A stretch of DNA of 64,000 nucleotides from positions 1 through 64,000 of the forward strand of contig CAILTK010000105.1 of NCBI GenBank assembly GCA_903837135.1, written 5' to 3'. The notes beneath the pieces are model-generated. The model saw only the letters and a program-made list of their open reading frames with translations. It did no database searches and was not told where the DNA came from. Of this stretch, positions 46,807-54,011 are shown piece by piece (position 1 is the first letter of the stretch; every line of letters starts with the position of its first letter). The translations under genes were made by a program, and so were the position numbers. The stretch is from an uncultured Caulobacterales bacterium (GTDB taxonomy: Bacteria; Pseudomonadota; Alphaproteobacteria; Caulobacterales; Caulobacteraceae).

Positions 46807-47700
46807 TCACCCCGACGGGGAACGCGCCTGGCCGGCGATCCTGCCGGCCGGCGTCCGGCCGGGGATGCTCGCCATCGCCGGCTCGCGCGCGAGCACGTCG
46901 CGCGCTTCCGCGATGACGGCCGCGCTCCACGCCGTGAGCCCCTCGAGGAAGCCCGCGCCGGCCTCGTCGACGCGGATGTTCCGCCTGACCTCGCCGATCC
47001 CGTCCTCGATCCGCGGCAGGTTCCGCCCGATCAGCGCCAGCAGGTCGTCGCGAACCGCCGCGTCGGTCTCCTGCTTCAGCAGGAGCAGATCGAGCTGCAG
47101 CACATGGAGGAAGGAATAGAGCGCGTGGAGGACCGCCGTCATCGGGCGCAGCCGGTCGAGGACCACTGGGCTTCGGAACCGCTGGTCGGGCGGGTTCGCC
47201 ACGATGCGGACGGCGGACTCGTTGTCGACGCCCAGCGCGCGCAGCTTGTTGTGCGCCGCCTCGTGGACGATGGCCTGGGCGGACGCCAGCGGACAGTTGA
47301 GGGTCAGGGCGAATACCCCCAGGCGCGCGCCCTCCGAGTGGCTGGCCGAACGCAGTGGGCCGGCGGATGCGTCGGTATCCCAGAAGCCCTGGAGGGTGTG
47401 CACGAGCCGGGGCCATTGCCGGGCGGCCTCGGGCCAGCGCTCGACGAACGCCATGGCCCGCACAAGGTTCGGGTGAACCGCATCGACCGGCCGCCATCGG
47501 GGCGGCGGAAGCAGGGGGTCGGTGTTGTCGATCGTCACGCGTCCGTCGGCGAGCACCAGGTGTTTCCCGTGCTGGCCGGCCCGGGGCGAGCGCCGCCACG
47601 GCGCATGCTCGCGGTCCGCCAGGTCGAGCGCGAGGTCGGTGTCGGCGTCGGAGAAGCCGCCCGCGCCCAGCCGCGCCCAATCAATGACAGTGGGCGTCAC
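46807..47700 (-). CDS. HExxH-motif putative peptide-modifying enzyme
   Basis: This is a 297-residue cytoplasmic protein. The metal motif is HEAAH at residues 146-150 (QAIVHEAAHNKL), followed by a helical C-terminal half (LHALYSFLHVLQLDLLLL). From memory, HEXXH-domain proteins of this length next to radical SAM enzymes form a family of putative peptide-modification enzymes (TIGR04267-like), some now regarded as alpha-ketoglutarate-dependent peptide beta-hydroxylases; the fused version occurs in FxsB-type proteins. GTG 47700 overlaps the preceding gene's stop by 4 nt. It is the last gene of the putative RiPP operon and a candidate hydroxylase for the precursor. Confidence 0.78.
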   Translation of the reverse strand: MTPTVIDWARLGAGGFSDADTDLALDLADREHAPWRRSPRAGQHGKHLVLADGRVTIDNTDPLLPPPRWRPVDAVHPNLVRAMAFVERWPEAARQWPRLVHTLQGFWDTDASAGPLRSASHSEGARLGVFALTLNCPLASAQAIVHEAAHNKLRALGVDNESAVRIVANPPDQRFRSPVVLDRLRPMTAVLHALYSFLHVLQLDLLLLKQETDAAVRDDLLALIGRNLPRIEDGIGEVRRNIRVDEAGAGFLEGLTAWSAAVIAEARDVLAREPAMASIPGRTPAGRIAGQARSPSG

Positions 47701-49178
47701 GCCGCCGCCCCCGTTTCGGCCGGGACGACGCGCGCGGGTGAGGATATGCGGTGGGGCCGGTCAGGCTCGATACCCAAGCCGATCGAGCGGGCGAGCCGTT
47801 CGAGCGAGCCGAAGCGGCGCAGGCCCCTGTCGCTGGCGACCACGATCAGGCGGGCCTGAAGGCGCCTCAGGCGATCGAGACAGGCCGTCCGCAGGTCCGG
47901 GGCCATGTCGGCGAAGAGGAGCGGATCGAAGAAGGCCAGGCTCTCGCCGGATTCGCAGGCCAGCAGGGCGTCGAGCGCTTCGGACCAGGGCTCGGCGATC
48001 ACGCGCCCGCGGTCCGGCCGCAGGCGATCGCGGGCCGCGGCGGCCAGCGCGGGGTCCGGCTCCACGCCGACCAGCTGCGCCGTCGCAAGACCGTGGCCGG
48101 CGAGCTCCAGCAGCAGGCCGTCGCCGCACCCGAGGTGAACGAGGCGGCCGGGTTTGCGCCGCAGCGCCCGCCCTTGCTCCCAGACCGCCGTGCTCCAGCG
48201 CGAGCGCAGGGCGAAGACGTCGTCGAACCCCGCCGCCTCCCACCCCGCGCCGAGCGCTTCCGGTTCGATGCGCAAGGATTTGCGGCTTTCCGGGCGGCTT
48301 TCCGGGCGACTGGAGGTCGGCGACCGCGCGAATACCGAAGAATGGCCGGACGAGGCGGCTTCGGGCAGAGACCGGCCGGGGGAGCTGCAGCGGCGCGGGG
48401 CGGCGAGAGGATCGGATCGATAGGCGAAACGGAAGACCGCCGTCTTCACCTCCGCGACACCCGAGACGACAGACATCTCCACCGGCCAGTCCGCCATGGC
48501 CTCCAGCCAGTCCGCGGCCTCGCCGAGGTCCAGGTCGCGCGCGGCGTCCAGGAACTGTCGCATCGATGCGGCCGTCGCCGGGCAAGCGACGTCGCAGGGC
48601 GCGTGGCGCAGGGGCCCGAGCCCAAGCCCCGCCAGCAAGATGTCCGCCGACGGGACCGCCGGGGACAGCACGGCGGCGAGCGGATCGACCGCGCCGGCGG
48701 CCTGTCGCGCCGCCCACGCCCGCGCGCAGCAGGCCGGATAGCCGAACCATCGCGCAGCCCTCTCCTGGTCGTCGGCGGCGAGACTGGCGGCGGCGGCTTC
48801 GAGCGCCCCGGCGCCGATCAGCAGGCCGTAGGTGACGCGGCCGAGCTCGCCGGCGGCGCCGCCGCCGGCAGGCGAAAACGGACTGACGCTGGCGTCGACC
48901 AGCTTGCTCGCGAGACCCGCCCGCCGCAGCCGGTCCAACAGGGGAGCGAGCTCCGCGTGAGGGCACCACAGCAGGCTGGCCGCAAGGGCGCCGCGGCGCA
49001 GCAGCTCGATTTCGACGGCCAGAACCGCGTCGGCCAGCCGGTCCAGCCGCGGTCCCCACAGCCGCGCGGCCCGCTCGCCGGCGAAGCCGATCTGGCGACG
49101 GCCCTGGCCGGTCGCCAGCGGGTCGCGCGACCGCGCCGGGATCGGCGGCCGCGGCCAGCTCGGCCAAGCCCCAGTCAC
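47697..49178 (-). CDS. GYPxCC-domain/class I methyltransferase fusion
   Basis: This is a 493-residue protein. The N-terminal half carries Cys motifs FGYPACCARAW (Cys150, Cys151) and HAPCDVACP (Cys195, Cys199), a pattern I associate with DUF483-like proteins (GYPxCC plus HxPCxxxC). The C-terminal half (about 300-493) is a Rossmann methyltransferase with motif I LVHLGCGDGLLLE (about 346-358) and an acidic strand end LVGVEPD. A Ser/Arg-rich linker (about 260-300; RPESRPESRK) joins them. GTG 49178 overlaps the radical SAM stop by 4 nt (GTGA). It is a putative SAM-dependent methyltransferase acting on the RiPP precursor; the metal or thiol role of the first half is unknown. Confidence 0.75.
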   Translation of the reverse strand: MTGAWPSWPRPPIPARSRDPLATGQGRRQIGFAGERAARLWGPRLDRLADAVLAVEIELLRRGALAASLLWCPHAELAPLLDRLRRAGLASKLVDASVSPFSPAGGGAAGELGRVTYGLLIGAGALEAAAASLAADDQERAARWFGYPACCARAWAARQAAGAVDPLAAVLSPAVPSADILLAGLGLGPLRHAPCDVACPATAASMRQFLDAARDLDLGEAADWLEAMADWPVEMSVVSGVAEVKTAVFRFAYRSDPLAAPRRCSSPGRSLPEAASSGHSSVFARSPTSSRPESRPESRKSLRIEPEALGAGWEAAGFDDVFALRSRWSTAVWEQGRALRRKPGRLVHLGCGDGLLLELAGHGLATAQLVGVEPDPALAAAARDRLRPDRGRVIAEPWSEALDALLACESGESLAFFDPLLFADMAPDLRTACLDRLRRLQARLIVVASDRGLRRFGSLERLARSIGLGIEPDRPHRISSPARVVPAETGAAA

Positions 49179-50335
49179 GGTCCGACAGAGTCCGCGCACA
49201 GTTCGGCCAGCAGGGGATTGTCGCCCTGCTCCCAGGCGGCGACCATGCTCTGCTCGATCTCGCCGCGGCGGGGGGAGAGGCTCAGCGGCGTCCTGCCCCC
49301 GGCGAGCAGCCTGCCCTCGAGATCCTCGAACAGGCCGAACCAGACCGCGCAGTCGACGGACCGCAGGCGCCAGTCGCCGCCGATGGCCGTGCCCGGGCAA
49401 TTGCCCTTGCACATCAGAAAGAACCGGCAACCGGCGCAGCCGCCGTGGTCCTGCGACGTACGATAGAGCCCGAGCTGGCGCTCATACGCCTCCCGCGGGG
49501 TCTTCTGGTAGACGACGCCGTCCTTGTTGGTGCGCCCGCAATTGCTCAGGCTTCCGTCGCCTTCGACCCCCGTGACCGCTCGCGTCGCGTAGGAGTCGCA
49601 GGCGTGGAACTCGCAGGAGACGTCGCGATCCTGGCCGCAAAGCATCGCCTCCATCTCGGCGAAGACGTCGAAACGCACCGAGGTCAGCTCGGCTTCGAGC
49701 GCCGCCAGACGGCGCATGACGACGAGGGAGGCGTCGTGCGCCAGCGCCAGATCCGCGGAGACCGCTTCGGAGTCGCTCTCCAGCGTGTGCAGTCGCACGC
49801 GCCGGACGCCCAGACGATCGAGGAAGCGGAGCCAGCCGCTCAGCACCTCGAGGTTCGCGCCCCCGGCGTTCAACCGGTGCAGGGTGACGATGACGCTGGG
49901 CGGTCGGCCCTCGCGGCACAGGGTCTCGATCACCGCTTCGGTGCGGGCGGTGGCCCGCCGCGTCGCCGCGAGCGAGCCGGCCCAGCGGGCGTCGTTGAGC
50001 GGGCCCGGCCCGTCGATCGAAATCCCCACCCTGACCGCGTGGGAGGCGAAGCGCGCCAGATCCTCCTCCTCGATCAGGGTGCCGTTGGTCTGCAGACCCG
50101 CGCCGCCGTGCCGGTCGCGGCCAAACGCGAGCAGCGTTTCGAGATCCGCGCGGGGCGTCATCATGATCTCGCCGCCGAACAGGGTGAAGGGTTCGTCGAT
50201 CTGTTCGAGCCTGGTCAGGATGGCGCCGACGTCGTAGCGCGACGGGAGGTTGCCGGCCGCGCGCACGGGATCCTGATAGCAGTACCGGCACTTGATGTTG
50301 CACTTGTCGCCGAGCGGCCGGACTTCGACGGTCAC
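49175..50335 (-). CDS. Radical SAM/SPASM peptide-modifying enzyme 2
   Basis: The protein has 386 residues. The radical SAM cluster motif Cys12-x3-Cys16-x2-Cys19 (CNIKCRYC) is at the extreme N-terminus, followed by FTLFGGEIMM (SAM-binding GGE), LQTNGTLI and VGISIDGPGPLNDAR. A Cys-rich C-terminal region (SNCGRTNKDG, GGCAGCRFFLMCKGNCPG) fits a SPASM domain holding auxiliary iron-sulfur clusters. The style resembles FxsB/anSME-like peptide-modifying enzymes, and FxsB proteins also pair with a HExxH domain. GTG 50335 overlaps the previous stop by 4 nt. Confidence 0.88.
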   Translation of the reverse strand: MTVEVRPLGDKCNIKCRYCYQDPVRAAGNLPSRYDVGAILTRLEQIDEPFTLFGGEIMMTPRADLETLLAFGRDRHGGAGLQTNGTLIEEEDLARFASHAVRVGISIDGPGPLNDARWAGSLAATRRATARTEAVIETLCREGRPPSVIVTLHRLNAGGANLEVLSGWLRFLDRLGVRRVRLHTLESDSEAVSADLALAHDASLVVMRRLAALEAELTSVRFDVFAEMEAMLCGQDRDVSCEFHACDSYATRAVTGVEGDGSLSNCGRTNKDGVVYQKTPREAYERQLGLYRTSQDHGGCAGCRFFLMCKGNCPGTAIGGDWRLRSVDCAVWFGLFEDLEGRLLAGGRTPLSLSPRRGEIEQSMVAAWEQGDNPLLAELCADSVGP

Positions 50336-52263
50336 CGCGTCGCCCCCTCGAGGACCAGGCCGGCCGCGCCCGCGACGCCGGCCGACCCGGGCGGCAGCAC
50401 GAAGCCCGTGGGGTGATCGGACCGGTCGTCCGCGTCGAACAGGGCGGCGGCGGCGTCGGTGGGAAGCGCGAGGATGCAGTCGTCGATCTGCAGGATGAAC
50501 CCCCGGGCGTGCAGCGCGATCAGGGCGTCCTCGACCGCGTCGGGCGCATAGGTCGCGCCGAGGTCGGCCGCGAGCTGGCCGAGGGCGCGCGGAGAGCGGG
50601 CCAGCGCCAGGAGGGCGGCTGCGGCGCCGGTCAGATAGCAGAGCGGTTCGATCGCGCCGACGCGGGTGTCCTTGATCAGGACGCCGCCCTGCACCTCCAT
50701 CGCGGAAAGCTGCGGTATCGTCTCCTGCGCGTACCAGCCGGCCCGCCAGTCGGCCACCGCGGCCCGCAAGCGGACGAGGTCGGCTTCGGAGGCCGCGCTG
50801 TGCGCCCGGCCTTCGAAGAAATAGGCCAGGTCCGCCAGCGAGTCCGCCGGCAGGCCATGCACCGCGCCATAAGCCGGCGCGGGCGCCAGGTCGGAAAAGC
50901 CCATCTCCGCGGCGCGCTCGTAGTTCGGGCTGAACCGATCGAGGCGGATGCGCACGCAGCTGACCGGCGGGGCCAGATGGCTCAGGAGGGGCAGGAAGTC
51001 GGCGATACGGTCGTAGTCGTCCGCCGGCTCGCCGGGAAAGCCGTACAGGATCGACCAGACCACGCCCATGCCGAGTTCGCCGCAATTGCGCAGCATGCGG
51101 ATGTTGAGGAGGGCGGTGACGCCCTTGCGCATGATGCCGAGAACCTCGTCCGAGAGGCTCTCGATCCCCGGCTGGACCCAGACCACGCCGGCCCGCGCCA
51201 TGATGGTCAGGTCGCGCTCGTTCATGTTCGACTTGATCTCGTAGAACAGCCGTCGCGGCGCGCTTCGCGGTTCGGTGTCGGCCAGCTTTCCGAGTACGCC
51301 CTCCACATGCTTCAGACTGATGATGTTGTCGGTCGCGCCGAAATTGCGCACGCCGTAGGTCTGCTCGAGTTCGGTCAGCTCGCGGATCACCCGGTCGGCC
51401 GATTTCGCCCGGAAGGTCATGCCGTCGGCGTTCAGGCCGCAGAAGGTGCAGTGGCGCTTCTGCCCCCACCAGCAGCCGCGCGAGGATTCGAACGGGGTGG
51501 AGGGCCGGATCCGGCCGCGCTCCGACAGCTGTGCGAGCTGGCGGTGGTAGTCGGCGTAATCGGGGACCGGCAGGGCGTCGAGCGCCATGAACATTCCGGC
51601 GTCGCGGCCCTGTCCCGAGCGGCTGACCCAGCCCTCCGCCTCCCCGGGCGAGCCGGTGGTCAACAGGGCCTCGGCGAAATCGGCGAAGGCGAAGTCGGCT
51701 TCACCGGTGAAGACGTAGTCGATCTGGTCGTAGTGCTTCAGCAGGGTGCGGCCCATCGGGCCGTGACAGTTGGCGCCGCCGAAGCAGGTGACGATCGACG
51801 GATCCTGCGCCTTCAGTCTTCGCGCGATGGCCAGTGAGGCGACGGTCTGCTCGAAGGTGGTGGTGAAGCCGACGATGCGCGGACGGCGGGCCAGGATGCG
51901 CGCCGCAGCTTCGTCGACGAACGGCGCGATCCGGCGATCCTTCAGGTTCTGCAGCTTTTGCACGCCGTCCGCCTTGAAGTGCCGCGCGAGGGCCGCCCGA
52001 TGCTCCGCGACGGCCGCTGCGGCGGGCGCGGCGCCGATCTCGCCCGAAAACAGCCAGTCGCTCGCCAGCAGCGCGCTCGGCGTTTCGTTGGCGAGGTCTT
52101 CGTTGAGGTCGACGCCGATCCGTTCGGCGAACATCAGGTTGAGATAGAGGCTCTCCACGGAGATCCCGCGCGCCCGCGTGGCCGCCTGCAGCAGGCCGAG
52201 CGCGATCGAGGGCCGGACGACCGACAGGACCGGCGCGGCGCAAAGGACCACATCGGCGTTCAT
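50332..52263 (-). CDS. B12-binding radical SAM RiPP-maturation C-methyltransferase
   Basis: This is a 643-residue protein. Residues 1-200 form the cobalamin-binding domain (MNADVVLCAAPVL...; RIVGFTTTFEQTVASLAIAR; FGGANCHGPMG). The radical SAM core has the unusual Cys264-x7-Cys272-x2-Cys275 spacing in SRGCWWGQKRHCTFCGLN, diagnostic from memory of the bacteriocin/RiPP-maturation radical SAM family (TIGR03975). The core continues to about 480, and the C-terminal part (about 500-643) is family-typical. It probably methylates unactivated carbons in the precursor peptide. It overlaps its neighbours by 4 nt on each side. Confidence 0.9.
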   Translation of the reverse strand: MNADVVLCAAPVLSVVRPSIALGLLQAATRARGISVESLYLNLMFAERIGVDLNEDLANETPSALLASDWLFSGEIGAAPAAAAVAEHRAALARHFKADGVQKLQNLKDRRIAPFVDEAAARILARRPRIVGFTTTFEQTVASLAIARRLKAQDPSIVTCFGGANCHGPMGRTLLKHYDQIDYVFTGEADFAFADFAEALLTTGSPGEAEGWVSRSGQGRDAGMFMALDALPVPDYADYHRQLAQLSERGRIRPSTPFESSRGCWWGQKRHCTFCGLNADGMTFRAKSADRVIRELTELEQTYGVRNFGATDNIISLKHVEGVLGKLADTEPRSAPRRLFYEIKSNMNERDLTIMARAGVVWVQPGIESLSDEVLGIMRKGVTALLNIRMLRNCGELGMGVVWSILYGFPGEPADDYDRIADFLPLLSHLAPPVSCVRIRLDRFSPNYERAAEMGFSDLAPAPAYGAVHGLPADSLADLAYFFEGRAHSAASEADLVRLRAAVADWRAGWYAQETIPQLSAMEVQGGVLIKDTRVGAIEPLCYLTGAAAALLALARSPRALGQLAADLGATYAPDAVEDALIALHARGFILQIDDCILALPTDAAAALFDADDRSDHPTGFVLPPGSAGVAGAAGLVLEGATR

Positions 52264-53324
52264 GACGCCTTCTCCGCCGCACGGGCGACGCCGTCCGCCA
52301 GGGCGCCCATCGCCCTTTCCATCAGCGCCATGGTCTCCTGTCCGCCGTCGGCGGCGGCGCGGACGCGCGAGAGCATTTCGGGCGAGCGGAACATGTGATC
52401 GCAGGCGGAACAGATACCGTCGAAGCGCTCCGGCGTGAGCGGCTCGGCGTCGTCGGCGGTCACCTCCGCCAGGATCTCGACCGGCCCCACCAGGCTTATC
52501 CATCGAAACAGCGCGTCCTCGCCGGCGTCGGCCACGGCCTTGGCGAGGCCCCCGTCGTGCAATCCGCCGACGCACAGGGCGTCATGGTGGGGAAGCACCC
52601 CGCAGCAGGGGCGCACGCGTCCGTCGTGGTCGACCTGGAAGGTGCGCAGGATCGACTCGCACGGCCCGCGGTAGACGGCGTCGTTGCGCCTGCGATCCTC
52701 GAGGGCCGCCGCATCCGTCTCGGAGGCGCGGCCGGTGGAGTTTATTGCGGTCTCGTAAATCTTGACCTGCGGCGCGTCCTCGAGCCCGAGATCCGCGCGC
52801 AACGAGGCGGCGGTGATCCGCGCCTCCGGCTCGACGGTCACGGCGATGCGCAGGGGTACGTCCGCCGCCATGGCCGCGCTCGCCGCATGGGCGATGTAAG
52901 CCGGCCGGATGAAGACGGCGTGCGAGTCGTCGTACGACAGGGTCAGCTCGGAAAGTCCGGACCGAGCCAGCCGCTGGACGACCTCCTGCGCGCGCCGGGG
53001 TGTTTTCGCCCAGTAGGCGCTGGTGGTGATCCCGGTCTGCAACCCCGCCCGCGCGCAGTGCTGAATGGCGTCGTTGAGGATATCCGGGTGGAGCAGGGGG
53101 TCGCCGCCGACGAAATGCACGATCTCGAACGAGGGGATCGCCGCGGCCTGATCGATCGCCAGCCTGACGTCGTCGAGGCCGAGATGCCCCGCCTGGAACA
53201 TGTCCGATGAGTAGCAGCAGTGCGCGCACTTCAGGGGGCACTGCAGGGTGACGTTGATGACCAGCGATTGCGGGAGACGGCGCATCGGTTGCTGGACGAT
53301 GAGGCCAGGCGTCTTCATCGACAT
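52260..53324 (-). CDS. Radical SAM/SPASM enzyme 1
   Basis: This is an approximately 354-residue radical SAM protein. The cluster motif CPLKCAHCC lies in VINVTLQCPLKCAHCCYSS about 30 residues from the start, followed by VHFVGGDPLLHPDIL (GGE-like, here GGD), TTSAYWAKTP and a C-terminal Cys-rich segment (VRPCCGVLPHHDALCVGG; ICSACDHMF) resembling a SPASM/Twitch auxiliary-cluster region. Starts at GTG 53333, ATG 53324 and ATG 53318 are all in frame; ATG 53324 is given. It is the first enzyme gene of the coupled operon, 180 nt downstream of the candidate precursor. Chemistry unknown. Confidence 0.85.
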   Translation of the reverse strand: MSMKTPGLIVQQPMRRLPQSLVINVTLQCPLKCAHCCYSSDMFQAGHLGLDDVRLAIDQAAAIPSFEIVHFVGGDPLLHPDILNDAIQHCARAGLQTGITTSAYWAKTPRRAQEVVQRLARSGLSELTLSYDDSHAVFIRPAYIAHAASAAMAADVPLRIAVTVEPEARITAASLRADLGLEDAPQVKIYETAINSTGRASETDAAALEDRRRNDAVYRGPCESILRTFQVDHDGRVRPCCGVLPHHDALCVGGLHDGGLAKAVADAGEDALFRWISLVGPVEILAEVTADDAEPLTPERFDGICSACDHMFRSPEMLSRVRAAADGGQETMALMERAMGALADGVARAAEKAS

Positions 53325-53421
53325 CCAATCCACTCACGGCGGGCCAGAACGGTCAGCGATCCATGCACAGGCGTCACGAGACCTGTGCATGGCCGCCGTC
53401 TCTGAGGCGGGCCGCGCGAAA

Positions 53422-53514
53422 AGGAACCCATTCTCGCGCGAGCGGCGCTCTAAACTTCAGAATCTAGAGCAAGTTATCCGCCCTTGAACGATTCCGCTGA
53501 AGGGCGGTTTGGCC
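53422..53514. repeat. Dispersed palindromic element, family A copy 2 (inverted)
   Basis: The element aligns with 4046-4159 in the opposite orientation at about 85-90% identity by eye. It includes GCGGCGCTCTAAACTTCAGA and CTAGAGCAAGTTATCCGCCC. It contains a perfect 8-bp hairpin with 14-nt loop, CCGCCCTT (53478-53485) / AAGGGCGG (53500-53507), starting 7 nt after the stop of the precursor peptide gene. It separates the precursor from its modification enzymes. Confidence 0.8.
53478..53507 (-). terminator. Possible partial terminator after the precursor peptide gene
   Basis: On the minus strand a perfect 8-bp stem CCGCCCTT...AAGGGCGG begins just after the precursor stop, within the dispersed repeat. 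It is followed by ATAACTTGC, not a T-run, so it may be a transcript-stabilising or attenuating hairpin rather than a full terminator. Such a site would raise precursor mRNA over enzyme mRNA, as is common in RiPP operons. Confidence 0.45.
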
Positions 53515-53735
53515 TAGCCGTCGAGATGGATGATGGCGGCCTGCACCGAGCCGGCCTTCTTCGCCGTCATTGCGGCGGTGATCTTGTGGTGGATGTCGTC
53601 GCTGATCTCGACGCCGTGCTTGGCGAGAAACGCCTTCGGATCGGCCGTGATCTCGGCCTCGGTGGGATGGTTGGCCTTTAGCGCCGCCACCGACGCCTTC
53701 ACCTTTTCAAAATCGATCTGCACATGCTTGGTCAT
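53514..53735 (-). CDS. Candidate RiPP precursor peptide, 73 aa
   Basis: The ATG at 53735 has AGAGG 8 nt upstream; a longer in-frame start at 53813 lacks such a site. The product is a small acidic/helical peptide with no Cys: an N-terminal leader-like part (THVQ-type start TKHVQIDFEKVKASVAALKA), a motif ITADPKAFLAKHGVEISDDI resembling NHLP/Nif11-type leader ends, and a C-terminal stretch KKAGSVQAAIIHLDG that could be the modified core. It directly precedes a coupled operon of three radical SAM enzymes, a methyltransferase and a HExxH protein. No homologue is recognised with certainty, so the precursor call rests on size, position and leader likeness. Confidence 0.75.
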   Translation of the reverse strand: MTKHVQIDFEKVKASVAALKANHPTEAEITADPKAFLAKHGVEISDDIHHKITAAMTAKKAGSVQAAIIHLDG

Positions 53736-53864
53736 GTCACGAACCTCTCGTCTGGTGTTTTGGGGGACAAAATGCGTCGAAAAATCACTCTCTCGCGTCG
53801 CCCGCGCATCCATCCGGCCCGCGTGGGACTATTACCATGACGCAACTGGCTGCCGCCGGTTAGC

Positions 53865-53898
53865 AACCTTAGGTTAGCCGCATTGTCGGTCGAGTCAA
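53865..53898 (-). promoter_or_regulatory. Possible sigma-70 promoter with overlapping palindromic operator for the precursor
   Basis: On the minus strand TTGACT (53893-53898) and TAACCT (53871-53876) are 16 nt apart. The -10 is embedded in the palindrome AACCTTAGGTT (53865-53875), which is further flanked by repeated GGTTAGC. This could be a repressor site. The predicted leader would be about 130 nt. Confidence 0.3.
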
Positions 53899-53956
53899 TC
53901 GCCGGCGCGGCCTGATTCGATCGCTGGCGACACCGCCAGCCGATTTCTCAGCGCCC

Positions 53957-53984
53957 TTGAAATTGCGCAAAACTACACAATATC
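53957..53984 (+). promoter_or_regulatory. Possible sigma-70 promoter for the HicB-like gene
   Basis: TTGAAA (53957-53962) and AATATC (53979-53984) are separated by 16 nt in a locally AT-rich patch about 28 nt upstream of the start codon. It is a weak consensus and tentative. Confidence 0.25.
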
Positions 53985-54011
53985 GTGGGTCATGGTTCGA
54001 GGAGCGAGGCT

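Larger units (their letters stand above)
46807..53735 (-). other. Putative RiPP biosynthetic gene cluster
   Basis: Six minus-strand genes form this locus: a 73-residue candidate precursor, radical SAM/SPASM enzyme 1, a B12-type radical SAM C-methyltransferase, radical SAM/SPASM enzyme 2, a GYPxCC-domain/methyltransferase fusion and a HExxH protein. The five enzymes overlap successively by 4 nt (GTGA or ATGA), so they form one translationally coupled operon; the precursor is separated by a 180-nt gap holding a hairpin repeat. No dedicated protease or transporter gene is visible within the window. Confidence 0.8.
53736..54011. other. Divergent control region of the RiPP-like cluster and HicB-like gene
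   Basis: This 276-nt region shows no gene. It holds a possible minus-strand promoter with an overlapping palindrome (53865-53898) and a possible plus-strand promoter (53957-53984). Confidence 0.5.
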
